Shown here: piece by piece, positions 45,301 to 57,287 of the stretch
Layout: each line of letters opens with the position of its first letter
How positions within the stretch are numbered: the first letter of the stretch is position 1
Assembly (NCBI GenBank): GCA_014706385.1
Contig: JACGZH010000005.1
Span: forward strand, 1,550,001 to 1,614,000
Length of the DNA stretch: 64,000 nucleotides
DNA from: Phaffia rhodozyma
Taxonomy: Eukaryota > Basidiomycota > Tremellomycetes > Cystofilobasidiales > Mrakiaceae
Direction of reading: 5' to 3'
Program-made: the position numbers and the translations under genes
Notes under the pieces: model-generated
Told to the model about the DNA's origin: nothing
The model's input: only the letters and a program-made list of their open reading frames with translations
The model's database searches: none

Positions 45301-48083
45301 GTTTTATGCTGTGTATCAGTCTTTATTATCGAAAAACAGTCAGTCATGTCGAATTTGGGTGTTCCGATATACAATTCAGTATCTGACGAGTTACATTGAC
45401 CTTTTCAAATAGATACGTGAACAAGCTTGTCGTTCATTAGCGGATGAAACGGATATCCACGCTCGGGTTCGTCGATTTCACTTTTTTCCCTCTCAAAATG
45501 AGAAAGATCTAGTCTTAACGTGCGTCTTTTGAACCGACATAGCTCATGAGACGCTACAAAGAAGTTCCTCGTACGTGAATGCATCAACTTTGTATAGAAA
45601 GAAACACTAACTCATTAGCGCTGACATGTTCATCATGACCACAGATCTTTGGTATCTTGCCACGCTGGTTATCAACTTCAGTCTTGGTGAGTACTATTTG
45701 CCGATCGTTGCAGATTGTGGTCAAGTGTTGATGTATACATTTGACTTGTTTGTTGCTGAATTCATAGCCTGTGGTGCAATCCTTGGTTGGGAGACGTGAG
45801 TCGCTGACTCGGTTTTCTCCTTCTAACAAAAACTGCTCTTGCAATATAGTGACTGATGTGACAACCATTTCGTCTGCTCGCGGGTATACCTAAAATCTCA
45901 TCGCAGGCATATGCCCTTTGAAACCTTAATCCTGGCGCTTGTTATAGTGGCCGTATTCGCTTTGCCAGTCGGCATCGTTCAGGCGATCACAAATCAACAG
46001 GTTGCGTTGAACGTGTAAGCATAGTTTACTTCGGTTGTGCAATGTGGTTGTAAACTTACCAGATACGAATTCGTCATATTCTCTTTCGTTTACCATGATG
46101 ATCATACGGTAGTATTTCGGAACTGATCATGTAAGTTACAGGCCCCTCGCATCGTGATTTTGATGCTTATAACAGCAATCATGATGCTGATTTTGAATTC
46201 TTGTTGGGTTGAACCAGCGGCTATATCGCTCCTGGGCGTCCAATCTCGATGATGATCTTCAAAACTTATTCCTACAGTGAGTCGTACTAGACCTGTCGTT
46301 GAACTGAAAAGCCCTTAGTTTTTGACTGATGTTTTGGACGAACACTCTGTGATCCCGAACGTGAACACGTCTGCAGTTAGCTTATCCCAAGGAATAAATT
46401 TTGTTAGCGATATGAAGATGGGTCACTATATGGTACGTTCTGCTCGCTATCAAGACTTTGCTGAGAAGTGTCGTACTTTGAGTCCTATAAGCACGTCTGT
46501 TAAACAATCGCCCGTCGTTCATGATATCTTTCACAGAAAGTTCCACCACGCATGATGTTCTTCGCTCAGATCCATGCTACCATCTTGGCGGCGCTAGTCC
46601 AAGTGGGCGTTGGCCAATGGCTATTTACGAACGTACCTGGCAGTGAGTGGCAGATTGGTTGATGGTTTATTCAGGGGCTTGCGTAGCTCGTTGATGACAA
46701 TTCCTGATTCGACCTGATGTTTTGGAAATCTTCAGTGTGTACATCGAGTCACCGTAAGTCTCGAACGTCAAGTACCGGTAATATCTGTCTCCACATATAT
46801 AACTAGATAAGACTCTAAAGGTTGACCCTTCTTGTAAATTTAGCCCAGTTTTCATGTCTGCCATCCGAAGTGTTTGGTACAAGTTCTGTGATATGGTTCG
46901 TTGTCCTTCTTTTCTCATATTTGCTTCCTGATCATTCTAGATGACTCGATCGTTATTATCACTGATGAAACATACGATGTTTCTACAGGGGACTCGTTGG
47001 ACCAGCCCGTCAGTTCAGCTACGGGAAGGTATATCACCCTATCATATGGGGATTCTTTGTCGGTGTGTATCGTTCTACACTTAAACAGGTTTAGAATAGA
47101 TATTGCACAGACTGTATGGTCGCTAAACCTTGACTTCAACCTTCATTTCATATAGGGGCGCTGGCTCCCTTTCCTTTCTACTATCTAGCTAAGAGAAATC
47201 CTAACAAATGGTACAAGGTGAGTGAAGTGTTATATGTATCAATCCTTCTGCTTGAACTGGTTTCACTGAGTCCAAATGGAAACATAACCTTCGTTCTCAG
47301 TTTGTCAATTGGCCGGTCGTGTTTTCGACAACCGCTGTATGTGTTATGTACACTTATATCTAATATCATCACGAGAGAAGGATCACAATTCTGATGTTTG
47401 TCGTTGTGGCCGTCCTTCTTCTTAGCTCGTTCCACCGTACCTGCCGATCAAGTATGCTTCTTTGTTTCTCGTATCATACCTGAAATTGAATTTACTGACA
47501 CGGCATTTCTCAAAAATGACTCTTTATACAGCGTTAGCTCCTTCTGCTATACCAACTTCTTATTTCAATATGGTGCGCCGTTCTTCTCGTCTTTCTCTCT
47601 TGTTGATCCAACATCGATCATGTCATTTGATACTATAACCGTCGTTTTTCATCAATTTTAGTCGCGCGTAAATACTACTTTGCTTGGTGGAGTCGTTATA
47701 GTAAGTTTCTTTGTCAAACGATTGATGTGGAGCAGGCGTATCTAATCGTCTTTCTTTCTTCTAACGACTCTGTAGATTATATCCTATCGTAAGGGCGACC
47801 AACATGTTCTCATCAATTCGGACTATTGATTGCAAGTTGAACCTGACTAAATTGTTTTTCTTTCTTTCTTCTTTTTTTCTCACTTGAATGTAGCGCCGCT
47901 CTCTCCGCTGGCTATGCTCTAGCGGCCATTGTCATTTTTTTTGCTCTGAGTTTCCCTAAAGATGGGAAGGTAGGCGAGAACACGATACAAACATGGTGGG
48001 GCAACACAGTCTATGACAAGTCCCACCCTGCGTATAAAATTTTAAAGGACGGACAGCGGTTCGGTCCGGAATCATGGACATGA
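42333..48083 (+). CDS. OPT-family oligopeptide transporter
   Basis: Proton-coupled plasma-membrane importer of small peptides. The gene is split into roughly 25 or more exons. Exon 1 starts at ATG 42333 (or 42366) and a donor at 42381 joins to SVGTQTSLSFETSS at 42537. Recognisable blocks in order: RVWLLGSVGCVVLSGINQ, FRYPTVTVSALVIQLISYPL, the family signature NPGPFNIKEHTLITVMAGVA, TNIITVQRYFYNQVWSFAYQ, FFFRAMFLMFLWSW, NTVVDQIFG, DYGLGLSLLTFD, PLAMPWWAAANMVFG, ILYPALYYTG, LMRRYKEVP (28-nt exon 45543-45570), HLWYLATLVINFSL, ACGAILGWET (28-nt exon 45768-45795), HMPFETLILALVIVAVFALP, GRPISMMIFKTYSY, RMMFFAQIHATILAALVQVG, GLVGPARQFSYGKVYHPIIW, GALAPFPFYYLAKRNPNKWY and a last exon ending FGPESWT at 48083. 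Intron borders beyond those given are approximate. Confidence 0.93.
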
Positions 48084-49233
48084 TGCCGACTGCTTGTCTT
48101 CAAGTCGTTCATCTATCGCGGCCGTTCTCTATGCTTGCTTCTATCACGATATCTTATCATTTATAAATAAATAATCATGAATTTGCAGAGTTTTTACCAA
48201 ATCTTCTTGTTCTTTGCCTGTTTATTTTCTTATTTGGGCCATTATACATAGGGAGGTGGGAAAGGTGAAGATTTCGATTCAGGCGTTGTTGTGGAGGAAC
48301 GCCATTGTAATCTGTATCAACATTACTTGCTTTGTAGAATATTCTCTTCCTTGTCTTCGTCTTTTTGCTCTGAGCTTTTTTCTTTTTTTTTTCACGAATT
48401 ACATCATACTTCTTAGATATTTTGGATCGAGTTTGCCTTTGTGATTCAGCCGATTGAGATCATCAGATTTTGTCAAGATGATCTCTTGCATCAACAGAAC
48501 GGACTCTCTTTGTCAAAACATCCATTCAATAGAATCAAACAGAACTACGGTGGAGCTATCGGAATGCCAGCGAAAAAACTTTCTCCTTAAGACTCAGGAG
48601 AAAGATATTTTAAGACCTCCTCTACGCACTATAATTGGCGGCCTTCTCACCGAGGCTCCATCGATGAATCGAACATAGGGGTTGCGGTTCGCTATCTTTG
48701 GTTAGCCTCGGGCTGTTGTAAGTGGGGAAAAAGAAACTGGATCTCGTTCAAGCAGCAGAATTTATACAGATTTTTTCGAGAGCGGGCGTGACGGGTCACG
48801 TTTGTTGCTGTCCTCGAGTAGACGAAAACAACGGGACGATCCTGTGTAATGGTCACGTGCTGAGGCGGTCCTGAACACGTGACTTCTATAACAAACATCC
48901 GGTCAATTCTTGGCCTTGCTCCGTAGAGGTTGCCTCACAGTATCCTGCGCCGGACATCATAAAAGCAGCAGAAGAATGTATGGTACAACGGAATTAAAAT
49001 GAGAGGCTGAACCACATTGATGATATATATCCTACATGTGGGTTGAAGAAGAAAAGGCAATTCAATAAAAGATTCCATCATCCTGACATTACTCATATCC
49101 GGGCCTAACTATTAACCGGACCCGATTCACTTCGGAGCCAAACTACGGAGAGGTATTCAGTCAAGGATCTTCCCAATAGTCCTTGTCTAGCAGTTATCCT
49201 CAAATACTCAATCAATCTGGAATACTCACAGCC
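48084..49233. promoter_or_regulatory. 1.15-kb intergenic region with a CACGTG pair
   Basis: Between the OPT gene and the hydrolase. Short frames show no domain. CACGTG occurs at 48854-48859 and 48876-48881, 22 bp apart and about 355-380 bp upstream of the hydrolase start. The site could also serve an undetected minus-strand transcript. Confidence 0.45.
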
Positions 49234-50877
49234 ATGCCAGGCCTGCCTGATCTCAATCGTGTTCTCTTCAAGCCTCTTGCCAACGTTCAGAATGGAGGGT
49301 GTCATATGGATGTGTATCTTCCTGAGTCGACCAAGAACTCAGTCCTTGATGAGCCTTGCCCTGTTGGTTAGTATATGACTACTCGAATTATGCAACATGC
49401 TTTTTTTCTTGTCTGGCCAGCTAAATCGTATTCTGAGATCGGTTCTCTAACATCTTACTTGATATCCTTCTCGCGTGTCTATCTCGCTCAGCCATCCTCG
49501 TCCATGGTGGGAGTTGGGTCATCGGAGCCTCGACCGATATTCAGCCTGATTCGGTGAATTATCTACTAAGGGCAGGAATTGCAGTAGTTTCCTTGGAATA
49601 CAGACTTGCCCCTCAGTATGTTCAAGTTATCCCGGTGAAGAGGGTATTCATCTTTCGTTTACTTGTCAAACTAGTCTCCTTCTCATACCCTCTATTTGTC
49701 ATTTGTCATCTCGCGCCTATTCAGAGTGAAGGTCGTCGATTGCGTGCAAGACTGTCTGGATGGGTACAGATTCGTCACAGATGGACGATTATCAATTGCA
49801 TTGAATCAGCAGCTCGAACAAAGCCAATATCGCACTCTGGATCTCAACAAAGTCTCTATCGTCGGGTATAGTGCCGGAGCGCACTTGGTGTCTTGTATGG
49901 TTAGTCTTCCTGTGTATAATCTACTCAGTCATGTTTGTGTTGAAGACGGCCAAGCCGGATTTGACCATCACCTCAGATATCGAAACTTCCGTCTCTAGGT
50001 CTCTCGCCACCGAGATGTATGATATTGTTCTACGGGCCGTCCAAGCTTGAGTTAGTAGAAAAGATTGTCTTTATATACTATCTATATTCATTCACGATTC
50101 ATTCATTCCATTTTACCGGCCATCTATAGTGAGTTGTCTCCTGGACCCGCCGCGGCTTGGGAGCAAGCGCGGGAGCTCAAGCCTCAAGAAGTAGCATTTG
50201 CGGAAATGTCTTATCATGGAGAAGTCACTACAAGTGTTCCTATCATTGGGTAGGTGATATTACAGTCGATGATCGAGTTGTTCTGTGCAACCATGATATT
50301 TACGAACCCGGTGACTTATAAACATCTCGTCTACTTTCCTCTCGAATAGTGAGACTAAAGCGATAACACCCCGACGAGCATTCTTGGGAATCACAGCCCA
50401 GCTCAACAATCTCCATTCTCTCATCGCCGCGCCGACTGACGGATCAGAAGATAATAGCCGGATCAATCTGTCGGCTTATTATCTTGCCACCGCCGCATAC
50501 CCTCCTACTTTCCTGTCCTGGGGAGACAAAGACACATTAGTTCCGCCTTGTCAAAACGAGTTTCTTCGGGACAAATTGCTAGAATTGAAGGTAGAGACCA
50601 GATGGGCAATTGCAACCGATGGAATCCACGGGTATGCTGAAAGGGTTCGTATCTTTCGATGTTTAGTCTCCGCAGCAGGCTTTCTGATTCACACGGAGAC
50701 ATCTTTCTCTAAACATATGTTTCTTTCATCTGACCGTTGTCCTTGTTGTTGTTTCTTTTACAACTCGATCAGGAATTTCGGGAGAGTAGAGCACCAGATG
50801 GCTCATGGTGGGTACAGGCCATACAGCCAGCCTTCGACTTTTTGTTATGCAAAGTTGGTATTTCGACTGCGCTGTAA
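49234..50877 (+). CDS. alpha/beta hydrolase (kynurenine formamidase / carboxylesterase-like)
   Basis: Start ATG 49234 (MPGLPDLNRVLFKPLANVQN). Exons follow with AILVHGGSWVIGASTDIQPD (HGGSW oxyanion-hole motif), VNYLLRAGIAVVSLEYRLAP, VKVVDCVQDCLDGYRFVTD, LDLNKVSIVGYSAGAHLVSC (nucleophile elbow GYSAG, Ser), EFLSWGDKDTLVPP-like LSWGDKDTLVPPCQNEFLRD (acid Asp) and AIATDGIHGYAE (His). The last exon reads EFRESRAPDGSWWVQAIQPA and ends at 50877. The layout matches the HGGxW subfamily, which includes kynurenine formamidase and short-chain ester hydrolases; the substrate cannot be told from the sequence. An intervening exon near 50010-50050 (LFYGPSKLE-like) is likely. Confidence 0.8.
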
Positions 50878-51493
50878 ATATATATTTTGGTGCGTTGTAT
50901 AGTGTACTATGTGTTCTTCATCTCTCCCAATCCTTTTTTTACTTTTGTATCCGTGTTCTGATTTGTTGAGAATGAGTAGAAAAGAAGTGAGTGTACGAGG
51001 TTGAAGAGATTGATATGATCAATGGAGAACAAGGATAGGAGGACGATGAAAGATAGAAGCAGAAAGTGACGAAGAAACCAGGCTTGAGGTTGATTGTCTA
51101 CAACTGGCCGAGAACTCTCGCCTTATATCCGGTTCTCAGATCCTATGAACGCTGTATAGAATGCGCTGAAGATATGATCCGCCGAACTAGAAGACAGGGG
51201 AATAGCGAAAGTGGACAGTCTATAGGTCACAGGTTACAAATAAGATGTAACCTATGTTACGTTCCTGACATAATCAGGGCGGACTAAACGTATGAGCGAC
51301 AAGATCTTGGTGGCTTGTGATCTAAAGATACTCAGGTCCAAGAGGACCACGTATCGGCCATCATTGGTTAGGGTTCCTCTCTAGCGGCCAAAGGCAAGTC
51401 TACCTCATTTCGATCTTTCGTCTTTTCAACCATCATCATAATCTACGTTTGAATCTGAACTCGTTTTATTCCCTCTCCATAGACCTCACAAAA
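50878..51493. other. intergenic region upstream of SVF1
   Basis: About 615 bp between two plus-strand genes. No conserved frame or motif recognised. Confidence 0.45.
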
Positions 51494-53631
51494 ATGTCCT
51501 GGTTATTGTCTTCTTCTCCCGCCGTGTGAGTTTCAAATCAATTCAACAAATTCTCCCTAGTTAGATTTAAGTAAACAAGCGACGGCTAGTGCGAAGAATA
51601 TCATATATCGACGATCAAGATGCCGCTCTTTCTGTCGATACTAGGGAAATTGAAGAGAAGATGACTGTAGTCCCTATTAGGAGAGAGTGTTTGGTTGTCT
51701 AGTATGGAGAAAGAAGTTGGAAGAAGATGAGCATTCTTGCGATGCAAAACCCGCACTGCCATCATCTATCATCTTGATGGTTGTACTTCGCTCCTGTCTT
51801 TCCGAGTGACATTGACTTATATGGATGGGATCCTTTGTCGTGTGATGACCTACATCTCTTCTCCAGTTCGGCCGACACACCCAACTTCAAGTCTCCTCCT
51901 ACTTCCGGGCCGCTTTTCGGGCCGCTTACTGAACAGGATACCACCTGGGCGTGCGATACCACTAAGGGGTTCATGACCGAAACTCAGAGTTGGTATGCTA
52001 TCTTAGCTGATGGAAGTTGGTGTATGTTTCAGATTATCTGGTCAATCACCGGGTAAGTCGCTTCAAATACTGTTGCATTTTTCATTCCAGCCTGCTAATA
52101 TGACCCTTCTACAATTTTTGCTTAGTATCTTCCTTGTTCCCGCCACTGTCCAGTTTACGTTCAAGCACTTCGACCCAAAGACCAAGAAGGCTTTCTGGAA
52201 GTCGACAAATTTGACAAACTTCAAGCCTGCCGGTAAAGGTATGAAGTCGGATCAGGTGGTAAGTCACTATTTTTCCTAAATACATCCCAAGGATGTATTT
52301 CGAACACGTCGTTGACAGTTGCCAACGTTTATCTTTTGGGTGCCGAATTGCACCAGACGATCACCCACACTGGAACTTCCTCGACGGAGGAGACTTACGT
52401 CATCAATGCCAACCTTGCTGCCAATCTCCAGATCATGGTCACCTTTGTCCGACCTCAAGAAGTTCCTGGCTTCAAGATTGGAGAGGGCGCTCAGGGTGGT
52501 ATGAGCTACTTTGGAACCGACAAGAATAAGCCGGATGGATTTGCTGTTCAGTAAGTCTATACATTTTTGCCGTTCTGAAGACGTTATGTTCTTCTCAGCC
52601 GAGATATTGGGAGATCCTAAAAGGTGGTCCACTTTTGTTCATCCTGCTTGTGTATAGCCGGTTCCATCCTGTGCAGACCTCGACAGGTCATATCATCATT
52701 GACAAAAAGGCCATCTCTACTGACGGAGAGGCGACCTTCATCCATGCCATTCAGGGTATGCAGCCTAACAAGATTGCCCGAAGGTGGAACTTTGCCTTCT
52801 TTACTTCTAATCCTGGAGCGGAGAAACGAGTGCGAGCGATCATGATGGAGTTCGAGACCAACGTCTGTTCAAATATTTGTTCAAGCATCTGTCAGTATTC
52901 GAACGCACTGATTGACTTTTATCTTCACTTAAAACAACTCGGACTTGCAGGACGAGCATGGCGTCAACGGAAAGGGGACTGGCCGGAACAAAGTCAACCT
53001 TGGAGGAATCGTCTACGACAAGTAAGTCATCCGCTTTCTGTGCGAACCTGCCTGTTGACGAGAGCAGTATCTAACCCCGAAGGTCGATTTTTTGTTCTTC
53101 AGCAAACTCTCTCTGGTGACTTCCCAGCTACACAACCCTCAACCCGAAGACGACAAATCTTCTGTGACAACCTCGATGGCAACTCACATGGATCTTGTTC
53201 AGGATTCGTTTACCGGGTACTCCCCTCCCTCGCGCGTCAAGTTTGAGTGGGCCGGAGAGGCTTTGAATAACGAGGGCGCTGTTAAGGCTTGGGTTGAGAA
53301 TGAGACTGGAAGTGGAGAGGTCGGAGAGAAAGGGTTGATCGAAAAGGTTGACGTGTTGGCCGAGATTCCCTACTTGTATGTTCTTTTTTCTTCTTTCCTC
53401 TCTCTTTTACTCTCGCGAATAAAAGACAACACGGATGACTGACTGATCAACCGGCTGGCTGGATGTATTTCATTAAACAGGATCAAGAAGGTCGTTCAAG
53501 TTGTTGCTTCGACCAAGCCTTATATTTATCAGCACTACCAAGACGCGAAGCTTCACCTTACTGTTCCTGGAGTCGAAGGAGAGAGCGTGATTGAGGGTAA
53601 ATTGTTCGACGAGTTGACATTCATTTCGTAG
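51494..53631 (+). CDS. SVF1: survival factor SVF1 (ceramide-transfer family)
   Basis: In yeast Svf1 supports survival after oxidative stress and diauxic shift and moves ceramides from ER to Golgi. The likely first exon (ATG 51494) reads MSWLLSSSPAV; Svf1 N-termini are amphipathic membrane-binding helices, which suits this. The N-terminal lipocalin-like half includes LFGPLTEQDTTWACDTTKGF, MTETQSWYAILADGSWCMFQ and IIWSITG, then IFLVPATVQFTFKHFDPKTK. The second half gives VANVYLLGAELHQTITHTGT, LQIMVTFVRPQEVPGFKIGE, RFHPVQTSTGHIIIDKKAIS, HAIQGMQPNKIARRWNFAFF, GVNGKGTGRNKVNLGGIVYD, SATHMDLVQDSFTGYSPPSR-like text, and a terminal exon KVVQVVASTKPYIYQHYQDA ending at 53631. The join between exon 1 and the exon near 51790 is not resolved. 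Confidence 0.9.
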
Positions 53632-54557
53632 GAATCTTTCTTTCATATATCTATTACTTCTATCTTGATCCTTTATTCCTTCGAAACAGTCTCGATTATT
53701 TCTCGCTACAGTACTTCTATTTTGCCTCTTTGTCCTAATCTGAATATCACCACGTACTATGGTCGCAATCTGTTTATCCGCCAATGACATGAATCAGCTG
53801 CTTTCTGTCACCATGACTTAGGGATATTGAATCTCAGTGCTTTGATAATATCGTTGTAATGAAGGCCATCAAGGACTATCAAGGATGTGGACAGTCGAAA
53901 TTTGTCATGTCTGTATTTATATTTGGCTAACCTAGGTCACTTGGTTTAATTTTGCTCAGAGAACGAAGGAATATAGATAACAATTCATAAAATACAACGC
54001 CATCAATCTGAATCACATTCGGGGGGGAAACAGGAAGAGCAAGTCAGTTAATGTATCAAAAATTTAGGAGGACAAGTTCGAGAAGGAAGGTAGGTAGAGG
54101 TAGGGTCAGAGGTGTTTTTAAGGTAGCGGAATTTTTCAGCATACCAACCCAAGGAACAAGACGTTCCAAGGGCTGATGATCTAGCCAAATGCCTCCAATC
54201 ATCACATAAAGGGAAGGGGTAGAGGAAAACTTTGAGAGACGAGAAGAACGACGGTTGAATACTCACAATGTTAGTAAAGATACAAGAGAGAAGGCAAGAG
54301 AGAGGAGTTCATGTTGCTGGTTGGGAACAATGTTGGATAGAGAAGTTGTCGAAATTTATACGGCAAGAGGATCGAGCGTCACGCACGTGACACTTCTTAT
54401 CACGTGAATTACCGCAAACTCCGATCCAGGAGATAGCCGAAGCTGTTAGGGTTGTGATTTACGAGGGGAACACGTAAGAAACATTAAACTCATGTACAAA
54501 CGATTCACACGCGTACGATCTCAATAATCACCATCTCTAGCTCCCCATATCGGGATC
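53632..54557. other. intergenic region; possible small minus-strand transcript; CACGTG pair
   Basis: About 925 bp between SVF1 and CSN4. Reading the minus strand, a TATAAATT element (about 54353-54360) precedes a short ATG frame at 54312 that stops after 13 codons; a GTGAGT donor follows, and downstream frames of about 50 codons end near 54048-54060. This could be a small spliced gene, but no protein family was recognised. On the plus side, CACGTG at 54384-54389 and 54401-54406 lies about 155-175 bp upstream of CSN4. Confidence 0.35.
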
Positions 54558-56970
54558 ATGTCTCTCTCGACTCAGCTTATAGAGATCTCTGATCTCCCAC
54601 AGAAGGATAGGCTTCCTGCCTACTTGGAAATACTGCCAGACTTATACAGTGATCCATCTCCGGGTTTGATCGATCTGGTGGATCATCTGGTAAACGATTC
54701 GTCGGTCTCCTTGGTGGTAGGCAGACAGGTCTATTCCGAGGTCGTTCACGCTCTTGGGAATGAGAAAGTCGGTAGACCAGGCGAGGATAGAAACGAGGAC
54801 CTTGTCAAGGAAGTACTGCAGGGAATTTTAGAAAAAGTTGGAGGTAATCCCGGAAACTACGAGGAGCAGGTTCGTTCTATTTTGGCACTCGCACAAAACT
54901 AAAGAAGAAGAGCACATCTTGATGGCTATATGCGCCCCGTCTTTGACTATATTTATCAAGACCTCATTGCTGAGAAATCAACTGGCGACCATTCTGGAAG
55001 GTGAAGAAGAATGGTTGGAGGCAGCCCAGGTGTTGATTGCCATTCCGCTCGACAACAGTAACATGTGCGTTCGCGGCCTTGCATCTCTTCTGTTCTGCTG
55101 GATATACTTTGTGGATCAGACGTTGATATCTGTTTTGTTATATCGATCTGGTACTTTAGGAAGATGTCGGACTCAGAAAAGCTGGCTCATTTAGTTCATA
55201 TTGTCCGATTGCTCATCGAGGTTTGTCAGATCACCTCAGGAAACCTTTGAAATGAGGTGGCGACTTAGATCGTGTGAGGAAGCTTACCCTCCAACGGATT
55301 TTCTATAGGTCGGCGACAATGGGCAAGCTCAGACATGTAAGTATCGGGTTTCGCTTACATACCAAAGTCGGTTCGATTATTCAAACAGAAACTTTTTTTT
55401 GGTCTCTTTTGCACGGACAGACCTCAACAAGGCATCAATGTTCATTCACGATTGTGACGATCAACCTACCCGACTGGCCTACAAGCTTTGTCATGTGAGT
55501 ATTTTTTCGTCCGTATCGTAGAAGCCCTCCAAGCACATTGTTTATATCGTTACTCATCAAGATCTCAATGTAAACATACAGGCACGTCTTTTGGATTTTA
55601 GTAGAAAGTTCAATGAAGCAGCTCTTCGATACCACGAATTAAGTTGGGTCCCGGATTTAGATGCGGATGATCGGCTCCAAACACTGTACGCTTCGCTTCT
55701 CTCGTCTTAGTGACATCATTCATGTCAAGCTCACAGGTTCTCTCCGTTACTTCTGACCGTGTCAATAGGTCGGCCGCAGTGACATGTTCTATCCTTGCAC
55801 CCGCCGGACCAGCTCGTCAACGGACCTTGGCTTCTCTCTGTCGGGACGACCGAACGGCTTCCCTTCCGACCTACACTGTACTCTCCAAGATGTTCCTCGA
55901 GAACATCATTCGCCCGGCCGAGGTGGTGGAGTTTGAAAAGGGGCTTCAGGTACATCAACTCGCGAAGCTGCCAGCCGTGAAAATGATGGTCGATTGGGAG
56001 GAGGATCAGGACGAACCAATGGAAGGTGTGAGTAAGCGAATGGGACCGACGACGGTGCTGGATAGGGCGGTGCTGGAGCATAATTTGTTGAGCTGTTCCA
56101 AGGTGAGCGTCTTTCAAAGACTTCCTGAAGAGATAACCGGGCCTAAACTCATGTTCTATTTGGGCGTCTCGTCCTGCGTGTCTCTGGTACAGCTTTACGT
56201 TAACATCTCTTTCTCGGGGTTGGGGGTCTTACTGGATCTGGCACCAGCAGGAGCCGAGTTGTTGGCCCGAAAGATGATCGAGCAGGAGCGGTTAAGAGGC
56301 TGGATCGAGTGCGCTTCCTTGTTCTTTTCGTGTCTAATGTTTTCTTCTTCTTCTTTGAGCACCTCTGATATCTGATCTTCCTCGGCCAAACTCTACAGTC
56401 AAATCGATGAGCTGATCTGGTTTGAAGGCCGAGTATGTGTTCATTTTTCGGTTTGGGCTCGATCCAATATAATCCGTCTTCTGTACTTGATTCGCTCAAT
56501 GGTCCCCTTTTCCTGACTCATTTGTGTGATCATTACTGCTGTTCAATCGACTCATCAGGATACGGACACCGTAGCTCAAACAACGGCGGGTGGCTTGGGC
56601 GATGTCGAGAAGATACCTCTTGACTTTCAAGGTGTTTCCTACACAGAGCGGTGGGATACCAACATCGAAGTTGTTACCCAGAAAGTACGATACGATTTGT
56701 TTTTCAGCCTACTTGATTGTTCTGACAAGATTCGGTCAATTTCTGGTACAGGTCGAAGCGATCGCCAATATGATCAAACAGCGGGGCCTTCTTATACCTA
56801 CAAAACCCTCAACAACTTCTTCGACAACTTTACCATCCTCAATCCCATCATCATCAACAATTAATCCCACATCAACTTCGCCGCCACCACCGGTACCATT
56901 GTCGTCAGCATCATCATTTCCAATCTCGACACCATCATCTACAGAGTCGCCCATGGAAGTTTCTCAGTAG
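54558..56970 (+). CDS. CSN4: COP9 signalosome subunit 4
   Basis: PCI-domain subunit of the COP9 signalosome, which removes NEDD8 from cullins. Start ATG 54558 (MSLSTQLIEISDLPQKDRLP). Exons follow with VSLVVGRQVYSEVVHALGNE, LATILEGEEEWLEAAQVLIA with IPLD, KLAHLVHIVRLLIE, FIHDCDDQPTRLAYKLCQAR with LLDFSRKFNEAALRYHELS, AAVTCSILAPAGPARQRTLA with LCRDDR, TVLSKMFLENIIRPAEVVEF, AVLEHNLLSCSK, and the PCI winged helix YVNISFSGLGVLLDLAPAGA, ARKMIEQERLRGWIDQIDEL (spliced), IWFEG. The terminal segment has WDTNIEVVTQKVEAIANMIK, then a Thr/Ser/Pro-rich tail ending at 56970. Its presence implies a functional CSN, which is found in many basidiomycetes but reduced in Saccharomyces. The Ser/Pro tail is longer than in animal CSN4. 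Confidence 0.92.
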
Positions 56971-57287
56971 AAAGCGGATAGTCAAAAGACTGTCATGTTT
57001 CAGCGTGATGCTAGGTTTTATTTGGCGAGAGTGTATGTAAAGGGAAGGTCGTTATCCATGTCTCGTCGCGTTGTAATCCAGAACGAAGAGTGAAAGCAGA
57101 AGAGAGATGGAAAGAGAAGAGTGTGTTCTCAAGAGAGATTTATGACAACATGTAAACATACAACCTATCGACTATCTTAAAATCCCCACTCCTCCGACCA
57201 GCCTTATCTTAAAGCGAACGCGCCAGTACACACATCCATGCTTTCTCCGGGGTTTGTCCTTTGATTTAGGGCTCAGAGCAACGGTCT
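56971..57287. other. convergent 3' intergenic region
   Basis: About 315 bp holding the 3' flanks of CSN4 and NDUFB7. No gene or motif recognised. Confidence 0.5.
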
